Shown: positions 37,126-46,048 of the stretch, one piece after another
How positions within the stretch are numbered: the first letter of the stretch is position 1
Layout: each line of letters opens with the position of its first letter
NCBI GenBank assembly: GCA_963760935.1
Contig: CAVXFB010000008.1
Location: 1,178,001-1,242,000, forward strand
Length of the DNA stretch: 64,000 bases
Source: CAVXFB01 sp963760935
Lineage (GTDB): Bacteria > Planctomycetota > Planctomycetia > Pirellulales > Thermoguttaceae
Direction: 5' to 3'
Program-made: the position numbers and the translations under genes
Notes under the pieces: model-generated
Seen by the model: only the letters and a program-made list of their open reading frames with translations
What the model was told of the DNA's origin: nothing
The model's database searches: none

Positions 37126-38022
37126 TTACCAGATTTCGAGTTCCAATTCCAGGTCGACTCCCATCCGGTCGCGGACCTGACTCTTCACGGATTCGATGAG
37201 TCGCAAGATGTCTTGGGCGGTGCATTCCGGCTCGGCGACGATGAAATTGGCGTGGCGATCGCTTACCACGGCCCCGCCGATCCGCGTCCCCTTCAGTCCG
37301 GCCTTGTCGATCAGTTCGCCGGCGCTAACGCCGCGGGGATTCTTGAAAACGCAGCCGGCCGATTGGTGCCCCATGGGCTGCGACGCCTTCTTGACGATCC
37401 ACTGTTTCTGCATCCGTTGGCCCAGGTCCTTGGGATTGTCTTCTTCCAACTGGCAACTGGCGTCGAGGATCACCAGATCATCGAGACTGCTCTGGCGGTA
37501 GCCGAACATCAATTCATCGGCGGTGCGTCGAAAGACTTCGCCGTTGACGGCGATCACGCTGGCTTCGAGGGTCCATTGTCCGATGCTGCCGCTGTGGGTG
37601 CCGGCGTTGCCGTGGAGCGCGCCGCCGATGGTGCCGGGGATGCCCACCAGCATTTCCAGCCCGGCCAGACCGCGATGTACGGCGGTGGTGACGGCCCGGC
37701 TCAGCAGTGCGCCGCCGCCGACTGTCAGCGATCGACCTTCGATGCGGATTTCGGAAAACACCGGCGCGGAGAGCCGTACAATCATGCCGGGCACGCCTTC
37801 GTCGCGGACCAGGATGTTCGAGCCCTGGCCGAGCACTCGCAGTTCGACGTTTTCAGCATTGCATCGCTTGACCAAGGCTAGCAACTGTTCGACCGTCTCC
37901 GGCTCGGCGAAATACTCGGCGGGCCCGCCTACTTGAAACCAGGTGTGCATGGCCAGCGGCTCGTTCTGCCGCACGACATTCTCGAAACCGGTCAATAGGC
38001 TCATGAAGCACTCCTTTGTCAA
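37126..38022 (-). CDS. murB: UDP-N-acetylenolpyruvoylglucosamine reductase
   Basis: Second step of UDP-MurNAc synthesis. 298 residues. FAD-binding part MHTWFQVGGPAEYF, VLGQGSNILVRDEGV, VGIPGTIGGALHGNAGTHSG, FGYRQSSLDDLVILDASC, and the catalytic region SAGCVFKNPRGVSAGELIDKAG ending AEPECTAQDIL. This is a type with the full substrate loop. It overlaps the murC stop by 4 bases (ATGA), so translation is coupled. Confidence 0.97.
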   Translation of the reverse strand: MTKECFMSLLTGFENVVRQNEPLAMHTWFQVGGPAEYFAEPETVEQLLALVKRCNAENVELRVLGQGSNILVRDEGVPGMIVRLSAPVFSEIRIEGRSLTVGGGALLSRAVTTAVHRGLAGLEMLVGIPGTIGGALHGNAGTHSGSIGQWTLEASVIAVNGEVFRRTADELMFGYRQSSLDDLVILDASCQLEEDNPKDLGQRMQKQWIVKKASQPMGHQSAGCVFKNPRGVSAGELIDKAGLKGTRIGGAVVSDRHANFIVAEPECTAQDILRLIESVKSQVRDRMGVDLELELEIW

Positions 38023-39572
38023 TCTGCCAACAACTGCCGCCGCAATCTTCCTACATCGCCAGCCCCCAGGGTAACCAGTACGTCGCCCGGGGCAAGGTGG
38101 GTTCGTAGCGTGGCCACGATTTCTTCCGCCCTATGGCCCGCCAGGACCTCGACACCCAACTCACGGGTACGCTGGGCGAGGTCGGCGGCCGTGATTTCGC
38201 CCGGTGCCGGGCTGCCCTCGCGTGCGCGGCAAATTTCGCCCACTACTACCCTGTCGGCATTTTGCAGGCTGGCCGCGAATTCGTCCAGCAATCGGGCCGT
38301 TCGCGATGCCTGATGCGGCTGGAAGACGCACCACAGCCGGCCATCCGGGAACATGCGGCGGACCGTCTCAAGCGCGACGGTCACTTCGGTGGGGTGATGG
38401 GCGTAATCGTCCAGGTGGGTAACGCCGTGCCACGTGCCGAGCACTTCCAGCCGCCGGTGCAGGCCGGCAAACGTTTCGAGCCCGGAGGCGATTTCGACAG
38501 CCGTTGCCCCGTTGTGCCACGCCAAGGCGGCCGCCGCCAAGGCATTCAGGACGTTGTGCCGCCCAGACACTTGTAGCCGAACATCGCACAGCCGTTGGCC
38601 GAAGCGATGCAGGCTGAAACGGAAATAGCCGCCTTCATCGGCGAACTCGTCGACCGACCAATCGGCGCCTGAGGCGAAGCTGAATGACTCGACGCGGCAG
38701 CGCGCTGACGCCGTCGCCCGGCGTGTGGAACGACAATCGTGTCTGACCAGCAGCATCCCGTCGGCTGGCACAGATGCTGCAAAGCGTTGAAATGCATCCT
38801 CGATCTGCGTCAGAGAATCGAAACAATCAAAATGGTCTGCCTCGATGCCGAGGATGGCGGCCTGTCGCGGGCGAAGGTGGAGAAAGTTTTCGCGATATTC
38901 GCACGCTTCGACCAACATGAGCCCGTCGCCTGAAACCGGCGCCGAAAGTCCCCTCGCCCTTTGGGAGAGGGTTAGGGTGAGGGCCGATTGCGGAGGAGTG
39001 GATCCAAGTGGACCCGCCGTCATAGCCCTCACCCCCGGCCCCTCGCCCAAAGGGAGAGGGGAGTCAAGTCGCCGGCCGGCACGACCGCCGGAGGTCGCGC
39101 CCAGTGGCGTCGCTCCGAAAAACACCGTGGGGTCGCGCCCGGCCTTCGCCAAGATGTGCGCGAGCATGGCCGTAGCGGACGATTTGCCATGCGTTCCGGC
39201 CACCGCTACGGTATTCCGATCTTTGCTGAGCCGGCCGAGCATTTCAAAGTAGCTCAGCGTCGGGATGCCGAGTTCGGCAGCGCGGCGCAGCTCCGGATTC
39301 TCCTTCGGCACGGCGTCGCTATGAATGACCAGTTCGGTGTCGGTCGGCAGATTTTCGGCCGCGTGTTCGTGGTACAACCGCACCGCACGGACACCATTGG
39401 GCAAACACGCCGCGGCATTCAGGGAACTATCTGAACCGCTGACTTGCCATCCCCAGCCAGTCAGTACGTCGGCCATCGCCCGCATGCCGTTGCCGGCGAT
39501 GCCGATCAAATGCGCCCGAGCCGGCCACGTTACGTCACACTGTCGAAGAGAACGAAAATGGCGTGCCACTGG
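38019..39572 (-). CDS. murC: UDP-N-acetylmuramate-L-alanine ligase with an in-frame repeat insertion
   Basis: 517 residues against about 460 normally. Mur ligase order: HLIGIAGNGMRAMADVL, SGSDSSLN, HSDAVPKENPE, ATP loop VAVAGTHGKSSATAML, EACEYRENFLHLRP, HFDCFDSL, SGRHNVLNALAAAA, LDDYAHHPTEV and VFQPHQASRTA. Between GATPLGATSGG and SGDGLMLVEACEY lie about 40 extra residues (SPLPLGEGPGVRA ... LTLTLSQRARG) encoded by a palindromic genomic repeat at 38948-39066, without breaking the frame. The most likely start is 39572, inside a REP hairpin; the frame is open further upstream to 39650. Confidence 0.93.
   Translation of the reverse strand, partial: PVARHFRSLRQCDVTWPARAHLIGIAGNGMRAMADVLTGWGWQVSGSDSSLNAAACLPNGVRAVRLYHEHAAENLPTDTELVIHSDAVPKENPELRRAAELGIPTLSYFEMLGRLSKDRNTVAVAGTHGKSSATAMLAHILAKAGRDPTVFFGATPLGATSGGRAGRRLDSPLPLGEGPGVRAMTAGPLGSTPPQSALTLTLSQRARGLSAPVSGDGLMLVEACEYRENFLHLRPRQAAILGIEADHFDCFDSLTQIEDAFQRFAASVPADGMLLVRHDCRSTRRATASARCRVESFSFASGADWSVDEFADEGGYFRFSLHRFGQRLCDVRLQVSGRHNVLNALAAAALAWHNGATAVEIASGLETFAGLHRRLEVLGTWHGVTHLDDYAHHPTEVTVALETVRRMFPDGRLWCVFQPHQASRTARLLDEFAASLQNADRVVVGEICRAREGSPAPGEITAADLAQRTRELGVEVLAGHRAEEIVATLRTHLAPGDVLVTLGAGDVGRLRRQLLAD
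38948..39066. repeat. palindromic repeat inside murC
   Basis: Inverted arms CCCCTCGCCCTTTGGGAGAG and CTCGCCCAAAGGGAGAGGGG with GGGTGAGGGC / GCCCTCACCC inside, about 119 bases. Translated in murC as a ~40-residue insertion. A half copy (CCCTCACCCTCACCCTCTTG) lies upstream of thiL at 62110-62150. Confidence 0.85.
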
Positions 39573-39588
39573 CATTACCAGTGTCTCG
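39566..39588. repeat. REP hairpin at the murC start
   Basis: GCCACTGGC-atta-CCAGTG, related to the hairpin at 26683. It overlaps the probable murC start codon and could mask the ribosome site. Confidence 0.5.
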
Positions 39589-39808
39589 GTGGCACGGCGG
39601 TCCATCGTGTGGTGAGTAAAAATGGGACTTGTGATGGTTCTGGATATCACGTCATGGAGAAAAAGTCACCGCACTCAAGACGTCGAAGAAGCGCGGGCAA
39701 CGCCATCGGCACTCTCTAACGTTGCCGCGCTGCCGTAGCCCTATTCCGGCCTGACTGCCGGCATTTTACGATAAGAACGAGTTGCATCACAAGACAGAAA
39801 CGCGATCG

Positions 39809-40560
39809 CTATTCCGTCAACCCGCCAAATCGCCGATCCCGCCCGGCGTAGCTGCGCAAGGCGGCGTGCAACTGGGCCTCGTCGAAGTCGGGCCAGCAGA
39901 CGTCGGTGACCCAGATTTCGGCATAGCTGATTTGCCACAAGAGAAAATTGCTGATCCGCATCTCGCCGGCCGTGCGCACGAGCAAGTCGGGGTCCGGCAT
40001 GCCGGCCGTGTACAGCCGGGCGGAAATCGTTTCCTCGTCGATGGCCGCCAGACCGAGTTGCGATTGGCGAGCATCGGAGGCGATGCAACGCACAGCGTCG
40101 ACGATTTCCGCCCGGCTGCCGTAGTTGATCGCCAGACAGACGCGGAGGCCGGAGTTGCCGCGCTTAGGCGGACCGTCTCGTCGAGTTCACGCACCGCATT
40201 TTCCGGCAAGCCGTCGCGGCGGCCAATCCAGCGCACCTGAATGTTATGCTCCATGATCCGCGGTCGCTCGTCGACCAAGTACTGTTGGAGTAACTGGAGC
40301 AAGAAATCGAGTTCTTCGGCCGGCCGCTTCCAGTTCTCGCTGGAAAGGCAATACAGCGTGATCTGCTCGATTCCCAGCCGGGCACACTCCTCGGTGACGC
40401 AGCGCACGCTGGTCGCTCCACGGCGATGCCCTTCAATGCGCGGCAGGCCCCGCTGTCGGGCCCAGCGCCCGTTGCCGTCCATGATGATGGCGATATGCCG
40501 CGGCAAACGTTCGCGAGGGACGTCGGACAGGTCGGTTGGCAGGCCGGTTGAGGTGGACAC
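39809..40560 (-). CDS. uppS: undecaprenyl diphosphate synthase (frame break)
   Basis: Makes C55 lipid carrier from IPP and farnesyl diphosphate. About 250 residues. LPRHIAIIMDGNGRWARQRG is the catalytic Asp signature, then EGHRRGATSVR, LYCLSSENWKRPAEEL, RWIGRRDGLPE and, after a one-base deletion near the GCGC of 40160-40163, NSGLRVCLAINYGSRAEIVDA and PDPDLLVRTAGEMRISNFLLW. The start is probably GTG 40560 (STSTGLPTDL); further upstream the frame is low-complexity repeat. Fits the nearby mur genes. Confidence 0.93.
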
Positions 40561-40562
40561 GT

Positions 40563-40767
40563 CAGGAGAGAGGGGAGAGAGGAGAGAGGCAAGACGAGAG
40601 GGAAGGCGATCTCTCTGCAACGCTGAGCATCGCAATGCAATTGCCGGACGCGTCGCGTCCGCGCGTGACGACAATCGGTTGTGTTGGAATCAGTCTCATA
40701 TCGGACGCAGCGGCTGGTGCGTGTCGCCTTTCGAAACGCTGCTCCCGCTCCTCTCTTTTCTGCTTCA
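40563..40767. repeat. purine/pyrimidine-flanked repeat in the uppS-purA gap
   Basis: Polypurine tract AGGAGAGAGGGGAGAGAGGA (40562-40602) on one side and CTCCCGCTCCTCTCTTTTCT (40746-40765) on the other, with GGACGCG-t-CGCGTCC between. A similar pair of tracts flanks the Lys/Glu/Ser-Pro-rich insertion in addB (52690-52870). Confidence 0.45.
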
Positions 40768-42045
40768 TCACTCGAGAATTGTCTGCTGGCGGTCGGGACC
40801 GACGGAGACGACTTCGACAGGGCGGCGCAATATTTCGCCGATCCGGTCGAGGTATTTCCTGGCGTTGGTTGGCAGATCGGCGAGCCGCCGCACGTCGCTG
40901 ATCTCTTTCTGCCAGCCGGGCAGCGTCTCGTAGATCGGCACGACGCGACGCAAGTCGTCGACGTGGCTGGGGAAATCGGTGATGCGCTGGCCATCCAGTT
41001 CGTAGGCCGTGCAAATCTGTATGTCCGCCAGCGCGCTCAACACGTCCAACAGCATTACGGCCAGCACGTCGACGCCGCTGAGTCGGGCCGTGTATCGCAC
41101 GGCCACGGCGTCGAACCAGCCGCAGCGGCGGGGCCGTCGGGTTACCGTGCCATATTCGTTGCCGCGCTCGCGGATGTGCTGGCCAATCGGGTTGTCTTGC
41201 TCAGTTGGGAACGGACCGCCGCCAACCCGCGTGGTGTATGCCTTGATGATACCGATAACCTTGGTGATATATCGCCCCGGCACGCCAGAGCCGGCCGAAA
41301 CGCCGACGCCTGAACTGTTGCTGCTGGTGACAAAGGGAAACGTGCCGTGATCGATGTCCAACAGGGCCCCTTGAGCGCCTTCGAAGAGGACGCGACGGTC
41401 GGCCTCGACCGCATCGAGCAGGAAAGCCGTCGTGTCGGCCACGTGGGGACTCAGGCGCTCGGCATACTTGTGGTACTCGTCGAAGATCTTCTGCGCGTCG
41501 AGCCCCGCGCCGCCACCGAGGCCGTGGAACAGTTCATTTTTTACAGTCGTGATCATCTCGATCCGGCTGCGGAATTCGGGGCGGTACATGTCGCCTAAGC
41601 GGACGGCCAGCGAGCGGCCCACCTTGTCGCGGTAGCACGGCCCGATGCCGCGCATCGTCGTGCCGATGGCTTCGCCGCTGGTGCATTGTTTGTCCAACAG
41701 GCGGTCTTCCTCAACATGCCACGGAAAGATCACGTGCGCACGATCGCTGATCAAAAGATTGCGTCCCACTTCCACGCCGCGGCTAACCAGACCGTCGATC
41801 TCGCCGAGCAGGCTGGCGGGATTCAAGACGACGCCGCCGGCGACGATGCATTGCACTTGCGGACGGAAGATGCCGCTGGGCACGAGCGAGAGCTTGAAGG
41901 TCTGGCCGTCGTAGACGACCGTATGTCCGGCGTTGGCGCCGCCTTGGTAGCGGACCACGATATCGTGCTGTTGGGTCAGCAGATCGACGATCTTGCCCTT
42001 CGCCTCGTCGCCCCACTGCAATCCGATCACGCAAGTCGCTGGCAC
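40768..42045 (-). CDS. purA: adenylosuccinate synthetase
   Basis: First committed step of AMP synthesis from IMP. About 425 residues from GTG 42045. GLQWGDEAKGKIVDLL (P-loop and catalytic Asp), VVRYQGGANAGHTVV (catalytic His), GTTMRGIGPCYRDKVGR, LFEGAQGALLDIDHGTFPF, TRVGGGPFPTE, RRPRRCGWFDAVAVRYT, and the C-terminal LPGWQKEIS and VSVGPDR. In-frame ATGs at 42090 and 42147 are alternatives but lie beyond the domain. The gene ends about 200 bases before uppS on the same strand. Confidence 0.97.
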   Translation of the reverse strand: MPATCVIGLQWGDEAKGKIVDLLTQQHDIVVRYQGGANAGHTVVYDGQTFKLSLVPSGIFRPQVQCIVAGGVVLNPASLLGEIDGLVSRGVEVGRNLLISDRAHVIFPWHVEEDRLLDKQCTSGEAIGTTMRGIGPCYRDKVGRSLAVRLGDMYRPEFRSRIEMITTVKNELFHGLGGGAGLDAQKIFDEYHKYAERLSPHVADTTAFLLDAVEADRRVLFEGAQGALLDIDHGTFPFVTSSNSSGVGVSAGSGVPGRYITKVIGIIKAYTTRVGGGPFPTEQDNPIGQHIRERGNEYGTVTRRPRRCGWFDAVAVRYTARLSGVDVLAVMLLDVLSALADIQICTAYELDGQRITDFPSHVDDLRRVVPIYETLPGWQKEISDVRRLADLPTNARKYLDRIGEILRRPVEVVSVGPDRQQTILE

Positions 42046-42275
42046 GGTATGGTCCTTCGTCGCAAATTGCCCGGTGATTTCCAAACCCATCAATCTATAG
42101 CTGCCAACTGCGGCGGTCAAGTGCCGCGATGGTGGTTGTTGCCGCAACCGACGGTCAAAACACGGCTATTCAGCCACCGACGAAGCGTCGCCCCACGGAG
42201 CCATCGCTGTACCAGCGGCAGCCAAACGGGCGGAACGTCGCCCTAACCAAACCGACATTATTGCAACGGCCGGAG

Positions 42276-43274
42276 TCACGACTTTTCGGCCACTACGACG
42301 GAGTTCATCGCTTCGTGTTTTACGGCGAGTTGCGGATTTTCAAACCCGGCCGCACGCAAATCGTCGGCATATTGGGCGAAGGTGAACGTGCCCCCAGTTT
42401 CCGTATTGACCAACATGTTGATGGCGAACAGCGCTCCCTCGCGCGGATGCACGCGATCGTCGTCCATCACCATGTCGCGGATGGCGATGCGTCCGCCAGA
42501 CGTCAGGGCCTTGTGGACTTTGGCAAATAGTTGGCGGTTGTGTTCGCGCGAATGCTGGTGGCAAATAGCACTGACCCAGGCGTAATCGGCACCCGTCGGC
42601 AATTCGTCTTTATAGAAATCGCCAGCCGCCAAGGTAACGCGCGAGGCGAGCGGAGAGGCGGCCAATCGTTGTCGGGCTTGCTCGATGGCGTCGGGCAAGT
42701 CGAAGATGGTGGCCGTCGCCGTCGGAACGGCGCGAAGGAAAGCTAGCGTCCACGTGCCCGACGCGCCGCCGACGTCCAGCAGGTGGCGGAACTTCGGCGG
42801 CCCAAGCTGAGCGACCAAGCCGTCGGCCATGGGACCGGAGACCGTGTGCATGGCCGCGATAAAGGATTCGCGATCGGCCTGGGCGCCGCGAATGCTCGCC
42901 TGCCGTGGCAGCGGCGCGCCCTGCCGTACGACCGGGGCCAACTGGGCCCAGCTTCGCATAATGTTCGTAGCATGATGCAACATCGGCAGGATGGTGTCGC
43001 GGCCGTCGCCGGTGAGCCAGTCGCGCAATTGCGAGGGTACGCTGTATCGTCCCTCGCGCTTTTCGAGCAGGTCGAGTGCCACGATGGCGTCGAGCAACAT
43101 CGCCAAGGCGCGAAGGTCCAGTTTGAGCCTGCCGGCCAACTCCTCCGCGGTTTGCGGCTGTTGCGCCAAAACGGTCCAGAGGTCGAGCTCCGCGGCGGCG
43201 CCAATGACACAGGCTGGCCGAAAGCCGTTCATCGCGTCCAGAATCTGCTGGCGATCGGGTGCTGCGTCAGACAT
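42276..43274 (-). CDS. class II O-methyltransferase-like protein
   Basis: 332 residues. The N-terminal winged-helix dimerisation domain (ELDLWTVLAQQPQTAEELAGRL ... LLEKREGRYSV) is followed by a Rossmann SAM-binding domain (LLDVGGASGTWTLAFL, ATIFDLPDAIEQARQR, AAGDFYKDELP, GGRIAIRDMVMDDD). This is the plant-OMT/hydroxyneurosporene methyltransferase arrangement. The general base usually found in the HxWxD segment is not obvious (SAICHQHSREHN instead). No biosynthetic neighbours, so the substrate is unknown. Confidence 0.82.
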   Translation of the reverse strand: MSDAAPDRQQILDAMNGFRPACVIGAAAELDLWTVLAQQPQTAEELAGRLKLDLRALAMLLDAIVALDLLEKREGRYSVPSQLRDWLTGDGRDTILPMLHHATNIMRSWAQLAPVVRQGAPLPRQASIRGAQADRESFIAAMHTVSGPMADGLVAQLGPPKFRHLLDVGGASGTWTLAFLRAVPTATATIFDLPDAIEQARQRLAASPLASRVTLAAGDFYKDELPTGADYAWVSAICHQHSREHNRQLFAKVHKALTSGGRIAIRDMVMDDDRVHPREGALFAINMLVNTETGGTFTFAQYADDLRAAGFENPQLAVKHEAMNSVVVAEKS

Positions 43275-43457
43275 TGAGTGGCTCCTTGCGTTGTCGGACT
43301 ATTGCAGCATAGCGAAGGCCGCAGAACTGCGACAGACGTTACCCCCCGAAAGAGCCTGCTGAGTCGGATTGGCAGGTATGGCTGCTCCACCGTCGCCCGT
43401 GTTTCTCGTCGCCGACTGACTTAGAATAGAGAAATAGGGAAGTCTAAGGAGATTGTT

Positions 43458-44419
43458 ATGCGGTTTGTTCTGACGCTGGCAAGTGTGCTGGTCTGTCTGT
43501 TGGCGGTTGGGCCGGCGCGGGGACAATTCAAAGAGCCTGACGCGGAAGCGGTGAAGGTGGGCGAGTCGCGAACGTCGCAATGGCGGGCCGGGGTGGTCGT
43601 GAGGGCGTCGGGCGGCGCCTGTCGCAAGTTGGCCGGCTATTTTCCCGTGCCCACCGACTGGCCGGAGCAAGAGGTGCGGACGCTTCATGAGGAGATTTCG
43701 CCGGAAATCAAGCTGCGTTATGAGTTGGTCGACGGCGGGGCGAAGATCGCCAACATTCGCATTGCCCAACTGGCGTCGGGCGCGGAGGCCAAGGCGCTGG
43801 TGACCTTCGAGATACGTCGCAGCATGATCTTGCCGCCGGAGAAGACTGACAAGTACGTGCTGGCCGATCCCAAGAAGTTGCCTGGCGACGTGCGCCGCTA
43901 CTTGTCGCCGAGTCCGAAGATCGAAAGTCGCGACCCGAGGATCCGCGAGTTAGCCAAGAAGGTGGGCGCCGACAAAGAGAAGGCATGGGAGAAAGTCGAG
44001 GCGATCTACGATTGGGTCCGCGCGAAGGTGAAGTACCAGAACGGACCACTCAAGGGAGCCGTGGCAGCCTTGAAGGATGGCACCGGCGACTGCGAAGAGC
44101 TGACCTCACTTTTCATCGCCATATGCCGGGCGGCCGACATTCCAGCTCGGACGGTCTGGGTGCCGGGCCACTGTTATCCCGAGTTCTACCTCAAAGACGA
44201 TCAGGGCAAGGGGCACTGGTTTCCGTGCCAGGCAGCCGGGCGCGGGAGTTCGGCGGCATCACCGAACTGCGGCCCATACTGCAAAAGGGCGACAGCTTCC
44301 GCCCGCCCAAGAACAGCAAGGAACGCCAGCGCTACATGGCGGAATACCTGATTGGCACCCCGACCCCCGGCGGCGGAAAGCCGCAAGTCCGCTTTGTTCG
44401 CGAGCAGGTGGCACAGTAA
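43458..44419 (+). CDS. secreted transglutaminase-like cysteine protein (frame break)
   Basis: About 320 residues after repair. Signal peptide MRFVLTLASVLVCLLAVGPARG, an N-terminal beta domain, then a transglutaminase core with ekVEAIYDWVRAKVKY, the catalytic Cys in GTGDCEELTSLFIAIC, and His in WVPGHCYPEFYL. The frame changes near the GCGC of 44240-44243 and continues REFGGITELRPILQKGDSF ... TPTPGGGKPQVRFV, the usual end of this family. Proteins of this type may cleave or crosslink peptides; the substrate is unknown. Preceded by AAGGAG, 10 bases before ATG 43458. Confidence 0.83.
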
Positions 44420-44444
44420 ACCAGGGTAGGGTTAATGAGCCATT

Positions 44445-44472
44445 AAGCCCACGGGTTGCAACCCGTGGGCTT
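44445..44472. repeat. 28-bp palindrome (REP), downstream side of the RAYT-like gene
   Basis: Perfect palindrome with half-site AAGCCCACGGGTTG. It lies 50 bases past the stop of the minus-strand transposase gene. Its partner is at 45111-45137. Confidence 0.85.
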
Positions 44473-44521
44473 GCGGTATCAGTTGCCGCTCCTGGGCTTG
44501 CCATGTGACCTGCGAGCAAAC

Positions 44522-45061
44522 CTATTCCAATTCCTGCTCCCGACGCCACTTCCATACCCACGCGCCGTCCTGGGCGTGAGCAAGGATGTAATGATACACG
44601 TTGAGTTGATGTTGTCGGCTGCAGATCGGTTTGGCCTTGCCACGTCTTGCCCACAGTTTCTCCAGCCATCCCTGGGATCGAGCAACATGCCATGCATGGG
44701 CCTTCGCCAAGCCTGACCAGACACGCGCCGTGCCCGAAGGCATTTTGGCTAAGATGTGCGCATGTTGCCCGCTGACCGAGACGCACAGAACGAACGCCCC
44801 CAACTGTTCCAGTCGCTGTCGCAGGGCGTCTCCAATCACGGCTCGCCATAGCGGGGGCATGACCACCGGGGCATGTTTCAGGGATTCTTGGCTGCGTTGG
44901 CGGCGATGGGCGTACATTTCGGGGGGTGGGGGCTGTTTGTAGTCCCCGTCGACATGCTCGCGGTGGTGTCGAGTGCGAAACCCTCGGTCGTCACCATATA
45001 GCCACGCCCCGTATGTCGTCAGGATCAGATGATGCCAAGTACGGTGGTCCGCGTTGGTCAT
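44522..45061 (-). CDS. RAYT-like HUH/tyrosine transposase flanked by its palindromes
   Basis: 179 residues from MTNADHRTWHHLILTTYG; an ATG four codons earlier (45073) is an alternative. The HUH-type pair is in VSVSGQHAHILAKMP, the presumptive catalytic Tyr in NVYHYILAHAQDGAWVW, and there is a WLEKLWARRGKAKP basic stretch. Only distantly similar to the RAYTs at 26-28 kb. The gene is bracketed by two nearly identical 27-28 bp palindromes (half-site AAGCCCACGGGTTG), as expected if it recognises them. Together they span 44445-45137. Confidence 0.78.
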   Translation of the reverse strand: MTNADHRTWHHLILTTYGAWLYGDDRGFRTRHHREHVDGDYKQPPPPEMYAHRRQRSQESLKHAPVVMPPLWRAVIGDALRQRLEQLGAFVLCVSVSGQHAHILAKMPSGTARVWSGLAKAHAWHVARSQGWLEKLWARRGKAKPICSRQHQLNVYHYILAHAQDGAWVWKWRREQELE

Positions 45062-45110
45062 AGGCCCAACCATCCTAATCCTACGGAATTGGTTGGCAAT
45101 GTTGCAGAAA

Positions 45111-45137
45111 GGCCCACGGGATGCAACCCGTGGGCTT
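45111..45137. repeat. 27-bp palindrome (REP), upstream side of the RAYT-like gene
   Basis: GGCCCACGGGATGCAACCCG followed by TGGGCTT, one mismatch from the perfect palindrome at 44445. 50 bases upstream of the transposase start. Confidence 0.8.
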
Positions 45138-45234
45138 GTCTTGATACTGATGCAGCTTCTGACAGAGCCTCTTGCAAAGCGTGGGGCGAAGTCGCACACT
45201 AGAAGGTCGCCCTTCCATACAGCAAGAGACAACC

Positions 45235-45866
45235 ATGAGCGAACTGTCGAAGTTTCAATACTGCAATCCGGCCGATTGGGACGCCGCGTACCGCGAAGGT
45301 ACACCTCCGTGGGACTCGGACGTGCCGAAGGCCGCGCTGATCGAGGCGCTCGATGAGCACCGATTACGGCCGCAAACGGTGCTGGAGATCGGCTGCGGCA
45401 CTGGGGCCGACGCCATCCACTTGGCACGCCGCCGGTTCGAGGTAACCGCCGTTGACTGTTCGGCGATCGCGTTGGAGCGGGCCCGGGTGCGAGCGGAACG
45501 GTACGACGCGGGGATTCACTTCGTGCTGGCCGATATTTTCGACTTCGCGCGACAGCGCCGCAGTTCGACCTTGTCTACGAGTGCGGCGTCTATCACGCTT
45601 TGCGACAAGTGAAGTTGGATCGATATCTTGACGTGCTTTGGCGCGTCACCAAGCCGGGGTCTTACTGCCTGTGTTTGGCCGGCGCGCCGACGGGCACTGC
45701 CGAATCAGGCCCGCCGCAGGTCACCGAAGACGAGATACACAATGAGCTGGGCCGGATCTTCGAGTTCGTCCACGTCCGGCCGACACGTTTAGAATGCGCG
45801 GCTCGCAAGGAGGGTTACCCTGGCTGGTCGTGTCTGATGCGCCGTCCCGTCGCGGCAGGGACGTAG
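45235..45866 (+). CDS. class I SAM-dependent methyltransferase (frame break)
   Basis: About 210 residues after repair. It begins NPADWDAAYREGTPPWDSD, as in TehB/thiopurine-methyltransferase-like proteins. The SAM motif is VLEIGCGTGADAIHLARR, then VTAVDCSAIALERAR. After a one-base deletion at the GCGC of 45555-45558 the chain continues QFDLVYECGVYHALRQVK, YLDVLWRVTKPGSYCLCLAG and EGYPGWSCLMRR. The substrate may be a thiol, tellurite or small molecule; not determinable. Single gene. Confidence 0.83.
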
Positions 45867-45893
45867 GAAAGCCAGGGGTGGAGAGTAGCGACG

Positions 45894-46048
45894 CTAGTGT
45901 AGTGTCTCAGGCAAATGGTGATTTATGATTGGGTGCCACGGGTGGCTTGCCCACCCGTGATTGTGCACTGCTGGACGAGCCAGCAGTGGCACCCCAGATA
46001 CCTAAACTACGCACAATAAAGCACCTCAATTCCGAGACACTACGCTAG
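45894..46048. mobile_element. CTAG-flanked MITE-like element with nested REP hairpins
   Basis: CTAG at both edges, then terminal inverted repeats GTAGTGTCTC / GAGACACTAC (45899-45908, 46034-46043). Inside are two adjacent hairpins, ACGGGTGGC-tt-GCCCACCCGT and CTGCTGG-acga-GCCAGCAG, themselves enclosed by GGGTGCCAC / GTGGCACCC. The right CTAG contains the TAG stop of the metallophosphoesterase gene. Confidence 0.75.
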
